Origin: Kappaphycus alvarezii
Lineage: Eukaryota > Rhodophyta > Florideophyceae > Gigartinales > Solieriaceae
DNA length: 64,000 nt
Direction of reading: 5' to 3'
NCBI GenBank assembly: GCA_002205965.3
Contig: NADL03000022.1
Span: forward strand, 1-64,000
This document shows positions 11,170-23,458 of the stretch, piece after piece. How positions within the stretch are numbered: the stretch's first letter is position 1; each line of letters begins with the position of its first letter. The notes under the pieces are model-generated. The model was not told the DNA's origin, ran no database searches, and saw only the letters and a program-made list of their open reading frames with translations. The position numbers and the translations under genes were made by a program.

Positions 11170-11944
11170 ACATTAAGGACACTTGAGGGGATATTGAAAC
11201 GCTGCGACTCTCGCCAAAGGATTCAGCATGCAACCACTCGCTTCCGCGTCTCTTTCAGTGCTAAAGAAGCCAGATTCAACGAACGGATCCTGTTGGACAT
11301 CATCTACATTGATGGAAATCCGGTACTTCATATTGTTTACGATGGTGCTCGCTTCAGCGCAACCCAATTCCTCTCAAATGTGCGCAGGGAACATATCTGG
11401 CGGAATATCATCGAATGTTGGGCGAGCATCTATACCGGACTACCAAACAAGAATCTCACCGACAGAGGCTCTGCCTTCGACCCGAAGTTCATCAACCACG
11501 CAAGGATTGCGGACGTAGAAGTCAGCCGCATAGGTGTTGAAGCTCACTGAAGCCTCGGTATCGGATAACTGTACCACGACCCGCTTCGCACGGAGTTCCG
11601 TAAGATCATGACACCGAATCCAAGGGTCGACAACGGTCTTGCACTTTCATCTGCAGTCAAGGCCATGAAATAAACCCTTGGTCCTGAAGGATTAATGCCA
11701 TCGGCCTTAATATTTATATATTTTTCTCAGATTCGCACCCCATCTGAGCCCCACCAAAGTCACCCGACAGTACTAGAAATAGCCGGAATTGCCACACTAG
11801 CGCGAGGAAAAATGGCAAAAAACATGGCCAACTTGTGTCTGAAGCTTGCTTTCGAGCAAGGAAATGCCCCCAGCCAGCGGCAGAGCTTATGAGCCAGGGG
11901 ACAAAATGTTAGTTTGGCGCGAAAAGGTCGTGTAGAACCACATC
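11170..11944 (+). pseudogene. Copia-A integrase remnant
   Basis: The frame at 11194-11550 carries RQRIQHATTRFRVSFS, the first catalytic Asp region LLDIIYIDGNPVLHIVYDG, and NLTDRGSAFDPKF with the second Asp. It then has RIGVEAH, followed by a stop and SLGIG. The expected GERYH-type motif holding the catalytic Glu reads G-stop-L-Y-H, so the Glu codon is lost. Downstream (to 11944) is the C-terminal integrase/linker GDKMLVWREKVV, cut by the solo LTR at 11945. Confidence 0.65.
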
Positions 11945-12473
11945 TGTGGAGTTTTGGGCGCACAAGAGGTAATCGATGGTTGAACTGATGGTTGAAGCCT
12001 CCGGAGCAGACCGGAGCCTCTGACAATGGTTCATATAGAGAAGAATTCAACGAGAGTGACAATGAATAGTAGGCAAACAATACTGAATTTAAAGGTATTC
12101 TAGAAGCACGGCCCTAGGGGCGCAATACGACAAGGTTCTGAGAGTTCACCTAGCATATTACGGTGAGGCCAAAAGTACTGGCCATCATGGCAGAGTTACA
12201 TTGATCCAATTGGCGAGTTAGCACAAGGCACTTGCTGCTTGGTATTGGCTTGAAAGTATCTGGGAGTATGCCAGGTATCCATAATGGCTTCGTCTAATTG
12301 GCTCTGTGCTCTTGACACGTTGCATCGGTGTCAGATTACAGTGCAATAGTTGCACTGATGTCTCCTTACAGTGCTCATGTTGCATTGGTTCCCCTCTACA
12401 GTGCTCATGCCGTTTGAGGGCTACTGGCGGGATATTGTGTACAAAAAGGATACTACTGGGCATATTCGTCAAA
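11945..12473 (+). repeat. Nested solo LTR related to the chromovirus LTR
   Basis: The stretch begins TGTGGAGTTTTGGGCGCACA and follows the gypsy LTRs at 18,526 and 24,662 (shared GGTAATCGATGGTTGAACTG, AAAGGTATTCTAGAA, CTTACAGTG). It ends near GGGCATATTCGTCAAA. The flanking host bases are ACATC (11940-11944) and GCATC (12474-12478). Removing the insert rejoins the copia reading NHI-GEWLGP. It is more diverged than the two LTRs at 18-25 kb. Confidence 0.8.
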
Positions 12474-12478
12474 GCATC

Positions 12479-14157
12479 GGTGAATGGCTTGGACCCATCA
12501 CTGTGGAAAAATTTGATCCGGAACAGAAATTTTTCATCGTACGCGAGTCAGTCTCAAGTCCGGCAACATCTTTTAACGTTGCACAAGTGAAGCCGTACTT
12601 CGAGCGCAAAATTATCGCACACACGCTTCTGCTCGATTTTGAGACAGGCTTAAACAACTTCTAGTCACCTACCGAAGACCTTATCCTCTCCGTCGTCGTA
12701 CTTGATCCAAATGGTGATCGTGCTAGAGGACCAGAGATGACCGAGGCAAAGAAGGCAGAAACATGGGCTCTTTTAGAACGTGGAACCTTCAAACTACTGC
12801 TTACCAAGAAGCACCAACTGACGCAATCGTCCTACTAGGACGCTTTTTTCTTTCCCTTAAGTCGACCATCGATGGGAAGACAAAGTAAAAGGCATGATAC
12901 GTCATCGGAGGACATCGCCACAAGATGAAGCACATCGTTATCCACTCATCAACAACCCTACAACCGCTATCACTTCGCCTGCTTTTAGGTGCGGCATCTA
13001 TCTTCGGAATTGATGTCTGGACTACTGACGTCTCTCAGGCTTACGTCCAATCTACCGAACCACTCACCCGTGACATACTCATCGAAAAGCCTGCCCCAGA
13101 GTTCAAACTGAACCATGACCAATGCTTGAAGCTTCTCTGTCCCTTGCATGGCTTATGTGACGAAGAAGCCCTATAGCACATGACTATTGACAAAAAATAC
13201 CGCGAAGAACTCAGCATGACGCCGCTGCATATCTACCCTGCCTTGTATTACGGAATTACTCACAGTGTACCCACGGGGCTCAGCGTTGCGTATGTTGACG
13301 ATGTCATACGATGTGGAAACCAGAAGTTCGGACGGATATCCGAGCAAAAGCGTCAGAAGCTCGAGGTGAAAGCCGATGAGGAGCTTCCTGTAGAGTTTAC
13401 AGGCTTTTTCGTGGTTAAGGAGGATGATGGATCCTTTCATATTGACCAGAGCCATTATCTCAGAAAGCTCGAGTGCCTACCGTCAGACGCGTCATTGCCT
13501 CACTTCAGGTCTATCTGTATGAGGCTAGCTTTACAAGGTAACTCAAGACTACGCCTCTTCGAAATATCTCAGCTAGCTCAGATCACCGGGGACATGTACA
13601 AGAACCAACGTCAGTCGAAAATACGCCCACTGAACAAGGCCGTCAAGCACGCAGTTGACAATCGACGTCGCCTCCGTATTGAAAAGCTTGACCTTGAATA
13701 GTTCCGCGTCATCGGATTTTTTGACTCATCAATTTTCAATAACCGTGACATGTCATCCCAGCTTGGGCAAGTAGTGCTCCTTGGCGACGCATCCAGCTCT
13801 GTCATTACCCCCTTCTTCAAGTCTTACAAGGCACGCCGCTTCACCAAGTCTGCTATGTTTGGTGAAGTTATTGCCTTCAGCTACATGTCGGATATAGCAA
13901 TCGCTATGGGACAGGAGTCGGAGCGCTTGGTCTCCCGAAGCGTACCAAACCTACGTCTCACGGACAGCAAGTCCCTCTTGCACATCATCTCAAAGGGATC
14001 TGGGACATCTGAAAAAAGGATGATGCCAGATATCGCAGCAGCAAGAGAAGGATTACGCGATAAGGTTATTTCAGATATTAGATTCGTCCGAAGTCAACAC
14101 AACTTGGCCGATGCCATTACGAAGCCAAAGTGTCAACCAAGCTTCGGGAAAGTGTAG
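12479..14157 (+). pseudogene. Copia-A reverse transcriptase and RNase H remnant
   Basis: After GEWLGPITVEKFDPEQKFF (chromatin-side linker) come RT motifs: FGIDVWTTDVSQAYVQS (first Asp region), RDILIEKPAPEF, and SVAYVDDVI with the YVDD active site at about 13285-13310. The RNase H part reads VVLLGDASSSVITPF, LRLTDSKSLLHIISKGSG, PDIAAAREGLRDKVISDIRF and RSQHNLADAITKPK. Stops at 13174 and 13699 and frameshifts break the frame. Order and spacing are those of Ty1/copia pol. Confidence 0.8.
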
Positions 14158-14220
14158 CGAAAGTTCACCTAGATATTCAACCACAACAGCGAATCGTCCG
14201 GACTAAGAACGCCACTTAAT

Positions 14221-15503
14221 TTATTCAAGGACTATCTGAAAGACCTCTACTACTTCTAACATAGGAGTGTTCGGACCACCACAAATGTGCGGCGTTTCTG
14301 CTGAAATTCTTATCGCGCAAGTTTCAACACTGTCAAGAATGAGACCCCTGGACGCATCGAAAACAATGCAATGGTCAATTTTCGGAAGCCCACGTATAAA
14401 CCGCAACAAGCGCACCTTGTAAACCCCATGCATATAAGCTGTAATGATCACCGAAGCAGTTGACCACCTATTTTCGCGCAAAAACGTATTCTCGCGAGGC
14501 TTGCGCAAATTTAAGCCCCGGTGGGCACCGCCAATGACAGCGTTTACTTGCCTCAGCTTCCTAAAATGCTTCATAAACGCCATAATCCTATCTTTTATTA
14601 TCTTGAAACACCTTCGTTGATGAATCTTCTTATTACATTAAAAGTCGCCGCCGGTATGCAACCCACGTCTCCGCTCAAGCCGATCAGAAGATCTTTCGCG
14701 TCGATATTGAAATAAGATGCAAGGCAGGAATCGTAATCGCGCCCTCCTAGTCCACCTAACATAACGGATAGTCCCGGATTTCTCTTTCAAATCACCTTCA
14801 TGCACCTATTGTTCGAAGCTCTCCACCAGTAGCATCACCACTCCATGTCCCTCTCGACTCCCCATAGGTGATGACACAATTACGGAGAACGGCCGTACGG
14901 TTTGGAACCGCAACTAAAACGGTATCCAGGGCCATATCACGACTCGTGTAACTGGCAGGGGTTATAGAGGAGCTGATGATTATGAAGTAAGAAAACACAC
15001 CAACTACACCGCCCACACTTGCATACCACTTATCACTTTTGAATTCCTTTCCCCCATGGACATACCGCTTCCGTACATAACAATCTCAATCTAGTATGGT
15101 GTTTTGTCCGCCACGCGGGGCGTATGTGGGAAATTAACAACATTTTTTGCTTCCTCCCCTTCAAACCTATCCTTTTATGCGATGAAGACCTACATTCCTT
15201 CCCTGATACCGTTCTGGTACACGGCTCTTCCGCCCTGCCTGACTGCGGTATCATCCTTTCATACGTCTCTAAAAGTCTCTCTTCATCACTGATATCACTC
15301 CCAAGGGCATCTATCTCACCCATTAGACTCTCTATATCAGCCCTCGACAAACGTGGCACCAAACTCATCGACCGTTCTCGTGCATTCCATCCTGTCTCCA
15401 TCTTCGCTGCACGCGTACAAGGGAATATTGAAAAGCTTCCTGGACACCACCGTTGTAGGTAAGACCCAGCAAACCGCGGCAAAAGAATATTTAAGCAACC
15501 CAA
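14221..15503 (-). pseudogene. Antisense ORF cluster after Copia-A pol
   Basis: Minus-strand open frames (15503-15033, 15016-14798 and 14583-14221) lie between RNase H and the 3' LTR. They contain protein-like runs such as SRADIESLMGEIDALGSD, MALDTVLVAVPNRTAVLRN and LPKIDHCIVFDASRGLIL. I recognise no family. They may be pieces of one decayed gene of roughly 400 codons, or separate chance frames. A long antisense ORF in the same position of Copia-B supports the first reading, but I see no convincing sequence similarity between the two. Confidence 0.35.
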
Positions 15504-15689
15504 ATAGCGGGTATCAACCTGTTACTTATATAATCCGATGGCCGTCGAATTACCGTTTTTGGCGCCCTTTTTTTGCACAAGCAAGCCAAACAATTCCAAA
15601 ATTCCAAAATTGGCCATTTATTTTATTCTTTTCAAAGGGTTTTATCATTTTGAACCTTGCTTGGTAGTTGCCGCACACCACATTGCGCC

Positions 15690-15700
15690 ACAGGGGGGAG
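15690..15700 (+). promoter_or_regulatory. Copia-A polypurine tract
   Basis: ACAGGGGGGAG lies directly before the TG that opens the 3' LTR at 15701, the expected plus-strand primer position. Confidence 0.7.
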
Positions 15701-16072
15701 TGTCAATCAACCAAATATACTCAGTACAGTGTACAGTACACCACACACTGTAAGGCAGTAATTTACGTCACTGTATTGTACACAGGGTTGCGCAAAGGCC
15801 CTAGCCGTTCAACTGCGTGAGCTGTGCTGGGCATGCGGCCTTTACTTTATTACTGTCTTCGCCTATACTATGCTTGCACACCTACCGGACAATCTTTATT
15901 ATTCTGGAGAAGTACCACAACGTTGACTACCGTCCGCTGCATCGCTGAGGCGCCCACCCTGGCCCTTCTCTACCAATAAAGCAACACAAATTTTATTTAT
16001 TTAGGGCTCTGATATGCCGTGTTGATCGCCGCCGCGCAGAATGCTTTGAGACGAGACTGAGTCTCACGACAT
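15701..16072 (+). repeat. Copia-A 3' LTR (end approximate)
   Basis: It starts TGTCAATCAACCAAATATAC immediately after the polypurine tract and matches the 5' LTR from about 15,770 on. The right end falls in or next to the palindrome at 16,058-16,088, so the last bases are uncertain. Confidence 0.7.
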
Positions 16073-16088
16073 ACTGTCGTGAGACTCA
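16058..16088. repeat. Perfect 14-bp palindrome with 3-bp loop
   Basis: TGAGTCTCACGACA, then TAC, then TGTCGTGAGACTCA. The arms are exact complements and sit at the outer edge of the Copia-A 3' LTR. Confidence 0.9.
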
Positions 16089-16499
16089 TAGTGATCTCCT
16101 CTTTCCCGGAAGCGACCTTCGAGTAGTTGATTGTTGCTTATTGGCCAGAGAAGCCATTAGACTCATTGAGTGAACCCCCTTGGTGTTTAGCAGTTGCGCT
16201 TTTTACCACCTCTACTCTAATAAAGATAGCCCGCTGGGTGGCGATCCGGATGGCTGGAGGGAAGAGACCAAGAGATACAGCCTTCAGGGAATCCACGTGG
16301 AGCTCTACCACTGTTCTGTTTTCCTCTCTTCCTTACATCCCTTATTCCACCTCTATCCATTTAATTCTGTCTCAAAAAGGCCTCGTCCAATGTTAACACG
16401 GCTGCATTCCTTCATAATCACCTGCGACGAACAGAACGCCTATGCATCGACCCGCAGCGGAAACTCCCGCGCCTCAGGACTCTGCCGCAGAATCAAAAC

Positions 16500-16870
16500 C
16501 CCACTTGTAACCACTCGCAATCATCGCCTCGAGCTGATCAGTTTTTCACAACCCACATACCGGCGACTCGTCATATCCCACACGGTGTCGTCCGGCCCTC
16601 AGTGAACTTCTCTCAAACTCTACAAAAAGACATGTGTGTGACTCGGGAAATGACAGCGCTTCGGATAAACTAAGCAAAGTATTTCTCTTCCTTCTTTTGA
16701 TACTCTGTAACAAATCGGGTTGGCACCTCCTGAACGAAGACATCGACGCAAGGGATCACTCCAATGCGGAAATATTCAGGGAACGGATAAGACTATGGAA
16801 TGCGGGACAATACGATACCCTCTGGCACCAGCGCTTATCCAGTGCACCTACAGGGCCTCTAAAAGTCTGA
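16500..16870 (+). pseudogene. Non-LTR retrotransposon fragment
   Basis: The plus frame ending at 16870 reads DKLSKVFLFLLLILCN, then FRERIRLWNAGQYDTLWHQR. This matches the piece at about 920-1045 (KLFLFPAVML, RERVELWNA) in order and spacing. It is the region upstream of the RT core in a non-LTR element. Only this short part is left; the RT domain itself is not present downstream. Confidence 0.55.
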
Positions 16871-18520
16871 AATGACGCATTCCTTTAATTTACGTTTAAG
16901 GAGCAATACAGTAGTAGTATTAAAAAGTGTTCCATAGCGAAAAACGTATTCATTTACAATGTTGTCCTCAATGAACGTACTACACAATGAGGTGTTTAAT
17001 AAACATTTAGAGACAAAGCAAACCAAAGAAACTCAATATGGGGGTGTGTAGGGGCTATCTTTATGACTGTAGAAACACTTTTTTATATACTTAAATTTCA
17101 AATTTTTGAGTACGGTAATTCTTTAATTCTTTCTGTTTTCTTCTCGAATCATTTTCTAAACGTAAAGAGAGATGTTTGGTTTGTTTCATTTAACAAATCT
17201 TGAGAAAGGTATTCAAAGCAACTATCCGCTTTGCGTCAGACCCAAGGCAGAATATGTTCGCTAGATCATGAATTTCTTTTGGCGTGCGATGCTTTGATTC
17301 GTTTAAATCGCAAGTGTGCGTATTTCTGGCCACCTTTTTTCAAAATGCGATTTGTAGTTTTTCATATTCAATCTCCTGTTTCTTATACTGTCATCCTAAT
17401 AAATTGGTCTAAATCCTCGCTGTCGTGAACCGTATCGCCACAGTCGCAAGTTCATTAAAATTGCTGGGCACAAAAGGAATTTCACGAAGCATAGCTTGCG
17501 TTTTATTTATTTAACCGAGTGGAGTATCTTGACCTTGATTTCTTAATTCAGCCGCAATTGGAGTTGGCGGCGCATTTTTACGGAAATTTCTGGTACATCA
17601 CTCTCCTTCTGTCTCGTGCTAGTTTCAATTTGTTTCGAGGTTTGGTTCAAATTTAAATCCTTTTTGTGACTTTGTTTCTGTAAGTAGAGGGGCTTCCATT
17701 TAGTTACGTGGTCATATATCCTGTCGCTGTATCGCAAGAGTCGGACAGATCTTCGCGGTAAACCGCAGATGCCATGCATTTTTGAATATCTCTGATAATT
17801 TGAGCATGCATATCAGGATTTTCTTCAAGCATTCATGTTGGAAGCTGAGAGCCTTCACCACAGCCACCCCCTTTAGTACTTTTGTGGTCTTGTTGCGCTC
17901 CATGGTTTTGGCAGCCTTCGGGTGCAGCTGTACAGTTCATTGTAACATAACTGTTCACTGTCTAAGAAATTTAGTCAATTGACGAAATTTAACCACTTTA
18001 GAACATAGCAGAGAACTGAACTCATAACCTGGAAATGTCACAGATATTTGTTCTGAAATAGACTAATAAAAACGTCAATGATTAATTTATTTCTGCGCAC
18101 TTCATGATTTATAAAGGCATACAAGGCCAAGCTGACAGTAGACATGCTGTAATGAGTAAAAATTAACACGAGCCACAAGGAAAATGAACGGTATTGCTGC
18201 AATTGCGCCCCGCAACAAAGTAACTGGAGTGAAAACTGTCGCGTCGACTACCCCCGCCCTCCGATAAACACAGGCACTTAATTTTGACTTTCGACTGCTG
18301 GCCTTTGATTCCTTGGGTTACCCTTCCCTGCAGTCGTCCTCCTCATAGAGAGTCTATTGGCCTGCATCGCGGAGAAAATCAATACGTTCAATAGTAGTTA
18401 TCCGTACACAGTTTTATAGGCACAGTAGTAGCAAGCCTGGTCGTCGTGTGGACACTCTGTTTTGTCGCGCACGTCGCTGCAAGTGGCCTGAGTGGACCAA
18501 CCAGTTAGCTCCTAGCTAGC
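16871..18520. other. No recognisable gene; right end may be RT remnant
   Basis: The first 1.2 kb is AT-rich with only short frames of no family. The last 100 bases before the gypsy LTR, read on the minus strand, contain GAGCTAACTGGTTGGTCCAC followed by a stretch that could be a worn GVQQGDPLGP motif of a non-LTR RT. That would be the continuation of the RT fragment on the other side of the gypsy insertion (25.2 kb). Confidence 0.35.
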
Positions 18521-18525
18521 AATAT

Positions 18526-19026
18526 TGTGGGGTGTTGAGCGCACAAAAGGTAATCGATGGTTGAACTGTTGGTTTATGCTTCGGTAAACAGGCCGGAACA
18601 TCAGACCAGGGTTTATATAGAAAAAGTACTCAACACCAGCAGAGATAAATTGTAACTAAACGGTACTGAATTCAAAGGTATTCTAGAAAAAGCGACCCAG
18701 AGGTATCAAACTACAAGGTTCTGAAGGTCCATCAGTATAACAGACAGCAACAAACATCATGGCAAAGTCCATTGGTCCAATTGGCAAGGAGGCATAAAGT
18801 GGTTGCTGATTGGTGGGTGCGAAATGTTTCGAGAACCACGCGAGATAGCCATGATGGATCCATGTCATTGGCTAGGTACAAAGAGGTATGATATTATGCT
18901 TTTACACTGGTGCGTGAGTACAGTGCACAAGTTGCAATGATGTCTTCTTACAGTGTAAATCCTTGGTACAGGTTACCGGAGGGATACTGTCAGGGTATTT
19001 GGTGATTTATGGGCATAATCGCAACA
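18526..19026 (-). repeat. Chromovirus 3' LTR
   Basis: On the minus strand it opens TGTTGCGATTATGCCC and closes CAACACCCCACA. The minus-strand sequence just before it is GTAGGGGGGAGTGA, a polypurine tract at about 19,027-19,040. It differs from the other LTR mainly by single-base changes and indels. Confidence 0.95.
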
Positions 19027-19036
19027 TCACTCCCCC

Positions 19037-22000
19037 CTACGAAGAAGAATCGCCCCGATTCTTGTATTCGTATAGCAGATCTTGACAATTTTTCAGTTCA
19101 TTTTCTGATAGCCATGAGTTCTCGTGATCTGCATATCCTTTCCATTTAATGAGATATTTTGTTTTTCCGTATTGTTTCTTGTGACTGAGAATTGATTCGA
19201 CTTCGTATTCTTTATGTCCATCTTGAACCTGTATAGGTGGTGGCGGCGGAATTTGGCGATAGAATTCATCTTCAAAGTACGGCTTAAGGAGACTAGCATG
19301 GAAAGCATTGTGAATTCCCCTGTCGATCATTGGCTGGGAAAGATTTAAACGGTACGTAACTCCGTTTATATCCTCAGATATTTGAAATGGACCACAAAAC
19401 TTTGGGTTCAGTTTTCGAGATCCTGCACCATCTTCAAAAGCTAGGTTTTTTGTGGACAACCAGACTTTGTCACCAACTTTATAAGAAGAAGGTCTTCTAC
19501 TTCTGTTGACATACAAGGCAGTGGATTCATTTGATTTTTTGATTTGTTCTTGGGCTTTTTTCAGTGATTCTTGCATGTTTTTTAGGAACTGTGCCGCAGC
19601 AGGGTTGTCTGCGGAGAGTATGTCCAAAGGGACAGTTCTAGGGTGGATTCCATAATTGAGGAAGAACGGAGAGAAAGTTTTAGTGGCATTAATAGATGAG
19701 TTGTAAGCAACTTCGAAGTCACCAAGTATTTGTCCCAATCTGTCTTGTCGAAGCTAACAAAAGAACGAATCATTTCTTCGATCTTTCTGTTCATAATCTC
19801 AGATTGTCCATCTGTTTGTGGGTGGTATGCTGAAGAAGGGGATATCTTGGTACCCAGAAGGTGGAACAGACTCTTCCAAAACTTGCTCATAAAAATAGCA
19901 TCCCTATCACAAATGATATTCGTCGGAATTCCGTGGTTTCTGTAGACATGATCCTTGAACAGCCTAGCAGTTGAAGGAGCATCTATTTTGGGCTTGGTTG
20001 GTATAATTCTATCATCTTTGATAATCTGTCAACGACAGTTAAGATGCCATTGTTTCCTTCCGTTGACCTTGGAAGGGGTGTAATAAAGTCCATCGTTATG
20101 TGAGTCCATTTGGTTTTCGGTGGATCAAGAGGTTGTAAAAGACCTGCGGGTTTCTGATTGGATGGTTTGTCTCTTTGGCAGTGGCAAGAACGAACGTATC
20201 GAAGTACATCTGTACGAAGGTTTTTCCAGTAAAACTTCGGTGATATTCTATTGATTGTTTTTGAAATTCCCAAATGTCCAGTATTTGGAGTAGAATGGTA
20301 GTCATGTAATAGCTTGACTTTAAATTTTCCTTCTGGTACGCAAATCTTTCCGTTCCTTAGTAAAAGCAACCCTTTCTTTTCGAAAGGTGCCTTTGGATCT
20401 TTGTATTGGGTTTTCAGGTTTTCATCTAGCCTGTAATCTTTGGCCAGATCTTCTAGCTCAGAATCCGCAAAATAAGGTACGGATATATTGTTCGATTCTA
20501 GGTATGTCTTTGTTATCACTTCCTTGAGTAGTTCTCTGTTTCGATGTTTAGGTGAGGGATAATTCTGAGGTTGTCTTGACAGGGCATCGGCAACGATGTT
20601 TGCTTTCCCGGAGATGGGTATAATTTTGAAATCAAAGTTCGCTAATCTTTCCAACCACCTAACCTGTCTTTGGGACAGATTTCCTGGGTCTCGAGGTATC
20701 TTAAAGGGTAGTGATCAGAATGAACTGTGAAAAAGTTTCCGTGTAGGTATGCTCTCCACCATTTCAAGCACTCTACAATGGCCAAGAGCTCCTCTCATGA
20801 GCGGCATAATTTTGCTCAGCATCATTCAAAGTCCTAGACGCAAAGGCAACTGGTCTTCTGGATTTTGGATCCCCCTGTTCCAACACAGCTCCAATTGCGT
20901 ACTGAGAGGCATCTGTAGTGACATATATTGGAAGTTCAGAGTCAAAAGTTCGAAGGACTGGGGCACTGCATAACGATTTCTTCAAGGTCTGGAATGATTT
21001 GTCCTGAGTAGCTGTCCACAGAAATGAAACGTTCTTCGTCAGCTCTGTAAGAGGTTTAGCAACCAATGAGCATCCTCTTATGAATCTTCTGTAATAGTTG
21101 ACGAGTCCAAGAATGACTGAAGTTGTTGCTTGTTCTTTGGTGAGGGCCATTCCATGACTGCCTTTATCTTGTTGGGATCCACAGCAATTCCCTCTTGACA
21201 GATTACATGTCCAAGATACTCGACTTCTTTAACACCGAAGACACATTTTGACAATTTTGCGAACAGATTCTCCTTCCTCAGAATCTCTAGTACTACATCA
21301 ATGTGTTCTAAATGTTCTTTCCATGTCTTACTGAAGATGAGAATGTCATCTAAATAAACGATAACGAATACATCCAGGACATCTTTGAATATGTCGTTCA
21401 TGAGATTCATAAAAGTTGCTGGTGCGTTGGTCAATCCAAAAGGTAGTACGAGAAATTCAAAATGTCCGTATCTGGTTCGAAACGCTGTGAGAGGGATTGA
21501 AGATTCCTCCAGTCTGATCTGATGGTAACCCATCCTCAGATCTATTTTCGAGAAGTACCTGGCTCCCTTAAGTCGATCAAAGATATCATCGATGCGCGGC
21601 AGGGGGTAGCTGTTTTTTACAGTAAGCCGATTAAGTGCTCTGTAATCCACACACATACGCAAACCGCTGTCCTTTTTCGTTACAAAGAGTATTGGCGCTC
21701 CCCAGGGGCTTTTGCTTGGTCTAATGAATTCACTCTCTAGTAGATCATCTAGTTGTTTACGAAGCTCCATCATTTCTTTTCCTGAAAGTCTGTAGAGACC
21801 CTTTTTCTGTGGCTTAGCATCTTTTTCCAATTCGATCTTGAAATCATACTTTCGCTTCGGAGGAAGGCCCTTCGGAAGTTTTTCCGGGAAAACGTCTGTA
21901 TACTTTTTCAGTACACCTTGAATATCTTCTGGGTAAGAATCTGGAACATTTGGATTTGAGTCTAGTGGTCGAATTAGAACAGCATAAGTGCTACATTTTT

Positions 22001-23458
22001 TCTCCAAATCAGTAAGTACTGAGTTTGCAGAAACGAAAGGGTGCTTTGTCATTTCATTGGCAGTGACGGAGTACTTTTCACCCTTGTAGTTGAAAGAAAC
22101 TTGATTGCTTGAAGAGTCGATAATTGCTCTATGGGCTCCACACCATTCCTTTCCTAGGATTGCATCATATCTCTTGAGGGGGCTCACGGCGAAGTACAGT
22201 GGTTCTGTGTAGTTCTTTATTTGGACGATTGCCGGACCGGCTGTTTCTCTCAACTTCTGGTTAGCACCGTTCGCCATTTCGGCAAGCTCTGCTGATTCTC
22301 TTGTTTTAATCTTATGGTAATCGCAGAACAATTCACTGAGGAAATTGATCTCACCACCTGGGTCGATGAGAATTTTTGCTGGTCCATTGGAAATGACTCC
22401 TTTAACAATAAGAAGTCCTCTATGATTTCGTTGGAAAGTTGGGGTTGGTGTTCCCCTAAATGCTTCCTGGGATCTTATTGTTGAAACAATAAGATTTCTG
22501 TATCCAGAACTGATTGAGGACCTTCAGTCAGTTCCTTCGGGCTTTTGGGCAGTTTTTTGCAATGTGCCCTCTCTGTCTGCATCTCAAGCAGAGGCCTTCA
22601 CGTATGCATCTCTCACGTTCTGCTTGATCCAATTTCGGTAAGTTAACATTTGAGGACTGTATACCCGGTTTCATTTCCACGTTCCCAATTTCCATGGCAC
22701 AGGAGCACTATTTCCAGTACTTGAACTTCCGTTCAGCGATTTTGTACTCGATTTGTTGTTACCTAACGGCCCTGAACGCCTGTAAGCAGCTTCGATTCTT
22801 TCCGCATCTGCCATTAAATCAGAAAGCTTAGAGTATTCTTTCGTGCATAGGCTTTCCAAATGTACGGTTTCAGGCCGCGTGAATAGCGATCAATCTGATC
22901 TTTGACTCCTATGTCTGGTATATCCAACAATATTTTGTTAAAATCTTCATTGAACGCAGTAACGTCTTTAACTTGTTTCCAGCGAGCCAGCTTGTCTCGG
23001 GCGATTTTTTCCTTGTTTAACGTCTCGAAGCGATTGAGAAGGCAGTCTTCAGTTCCTTCCATGTTTGAATCTCCTGCCCCGCGGCGCTCTTGGAATGGAC
23101 CATCCACCACTCATGGGCATTTCCAGAGAGATAGCTTAGTGCAATGTTCATAGTAGCTTGCCCATCTGCTTCACCAAGATAATTCTGCATCTGCACGCAC
23201 CAGCTCCCGACGGACCCTTTTCCGCTGAATGATCCCGGCTTGTTCTTCTTAGGGGCGTCCTTGGTTTCGTTTTGACCATTTGAGCTACTAGCATTGATCC
23301 TGACGAGAGAAAGCTCATTCTCGAGAGCTCCCACCTTGCGAGCAGCGTTATTGAGCTGGTTCTGTTGTGGAGATCTGGTTATGAGCCTCTGACAGCTGGC
23401 GTTGAAGTTCGCTTACAGCCTGTGCCAGAGACTCTACAGTAATGCCCGAAGTTTCCAT
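19037..23458 (-). CDS. Chromovirus gag-pol polyprotein, with frameshifts
   Basis: Gag begins [18 protein letters not shown] (Met at 23458), continues [20 protein letters not shown], and has the CCHC knuckle [14 protein letters not shown] at about 22,550-22,595. The protease active site reads [11 protein letters not shown] (DPG instead of the usual DS/TG) near 22,350-22,390. RT (22331-21078) shows [32 protein letters not shown] and [10 protein letters not shown]. RNase H reads [17 protein letters not shown]. Integrase has an HDYHS-type zinc motif, [17 protein letters not shown] and HPQTDGQSE, giving D, D and E. The C-terminus holds a chromodomain ([29 protein letters not shown]). The frame shifts at several points; I saw only indel-type breaks. 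Confidence 0.95.

Larger units (their letters stand above)
8223..16072 (+). mobile_element. Copia-A: decayed Ty1/copia retrotransposon
   Basis: Two related LTR copies (about 8223-8573 and 15701-16072) flank gag, integrase, RT and RNase H remnants in the Ty1/copia order on the plus strand. A polypurine tract precedes the 3' LTR. The LTRs are clearly diverged (indels and substitutions), so the insertion is old. A solo LTR of a gypsy family related to the element at 18.5 kb is inserted in the region between integrase and RT. Minus-strand ORFs lie between RNase H and the 3' LTR. Exact ends are uncertain; no clean target duplication could be fixed. Confidence 0.75.

Noticed and set aside
12306-12664. 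Open frames crossing 12,306-12,664 read as one protein
   Set aside because: The first part is solo LTR sequence and the rest is copia linker; the join is made by the LTR insertion.
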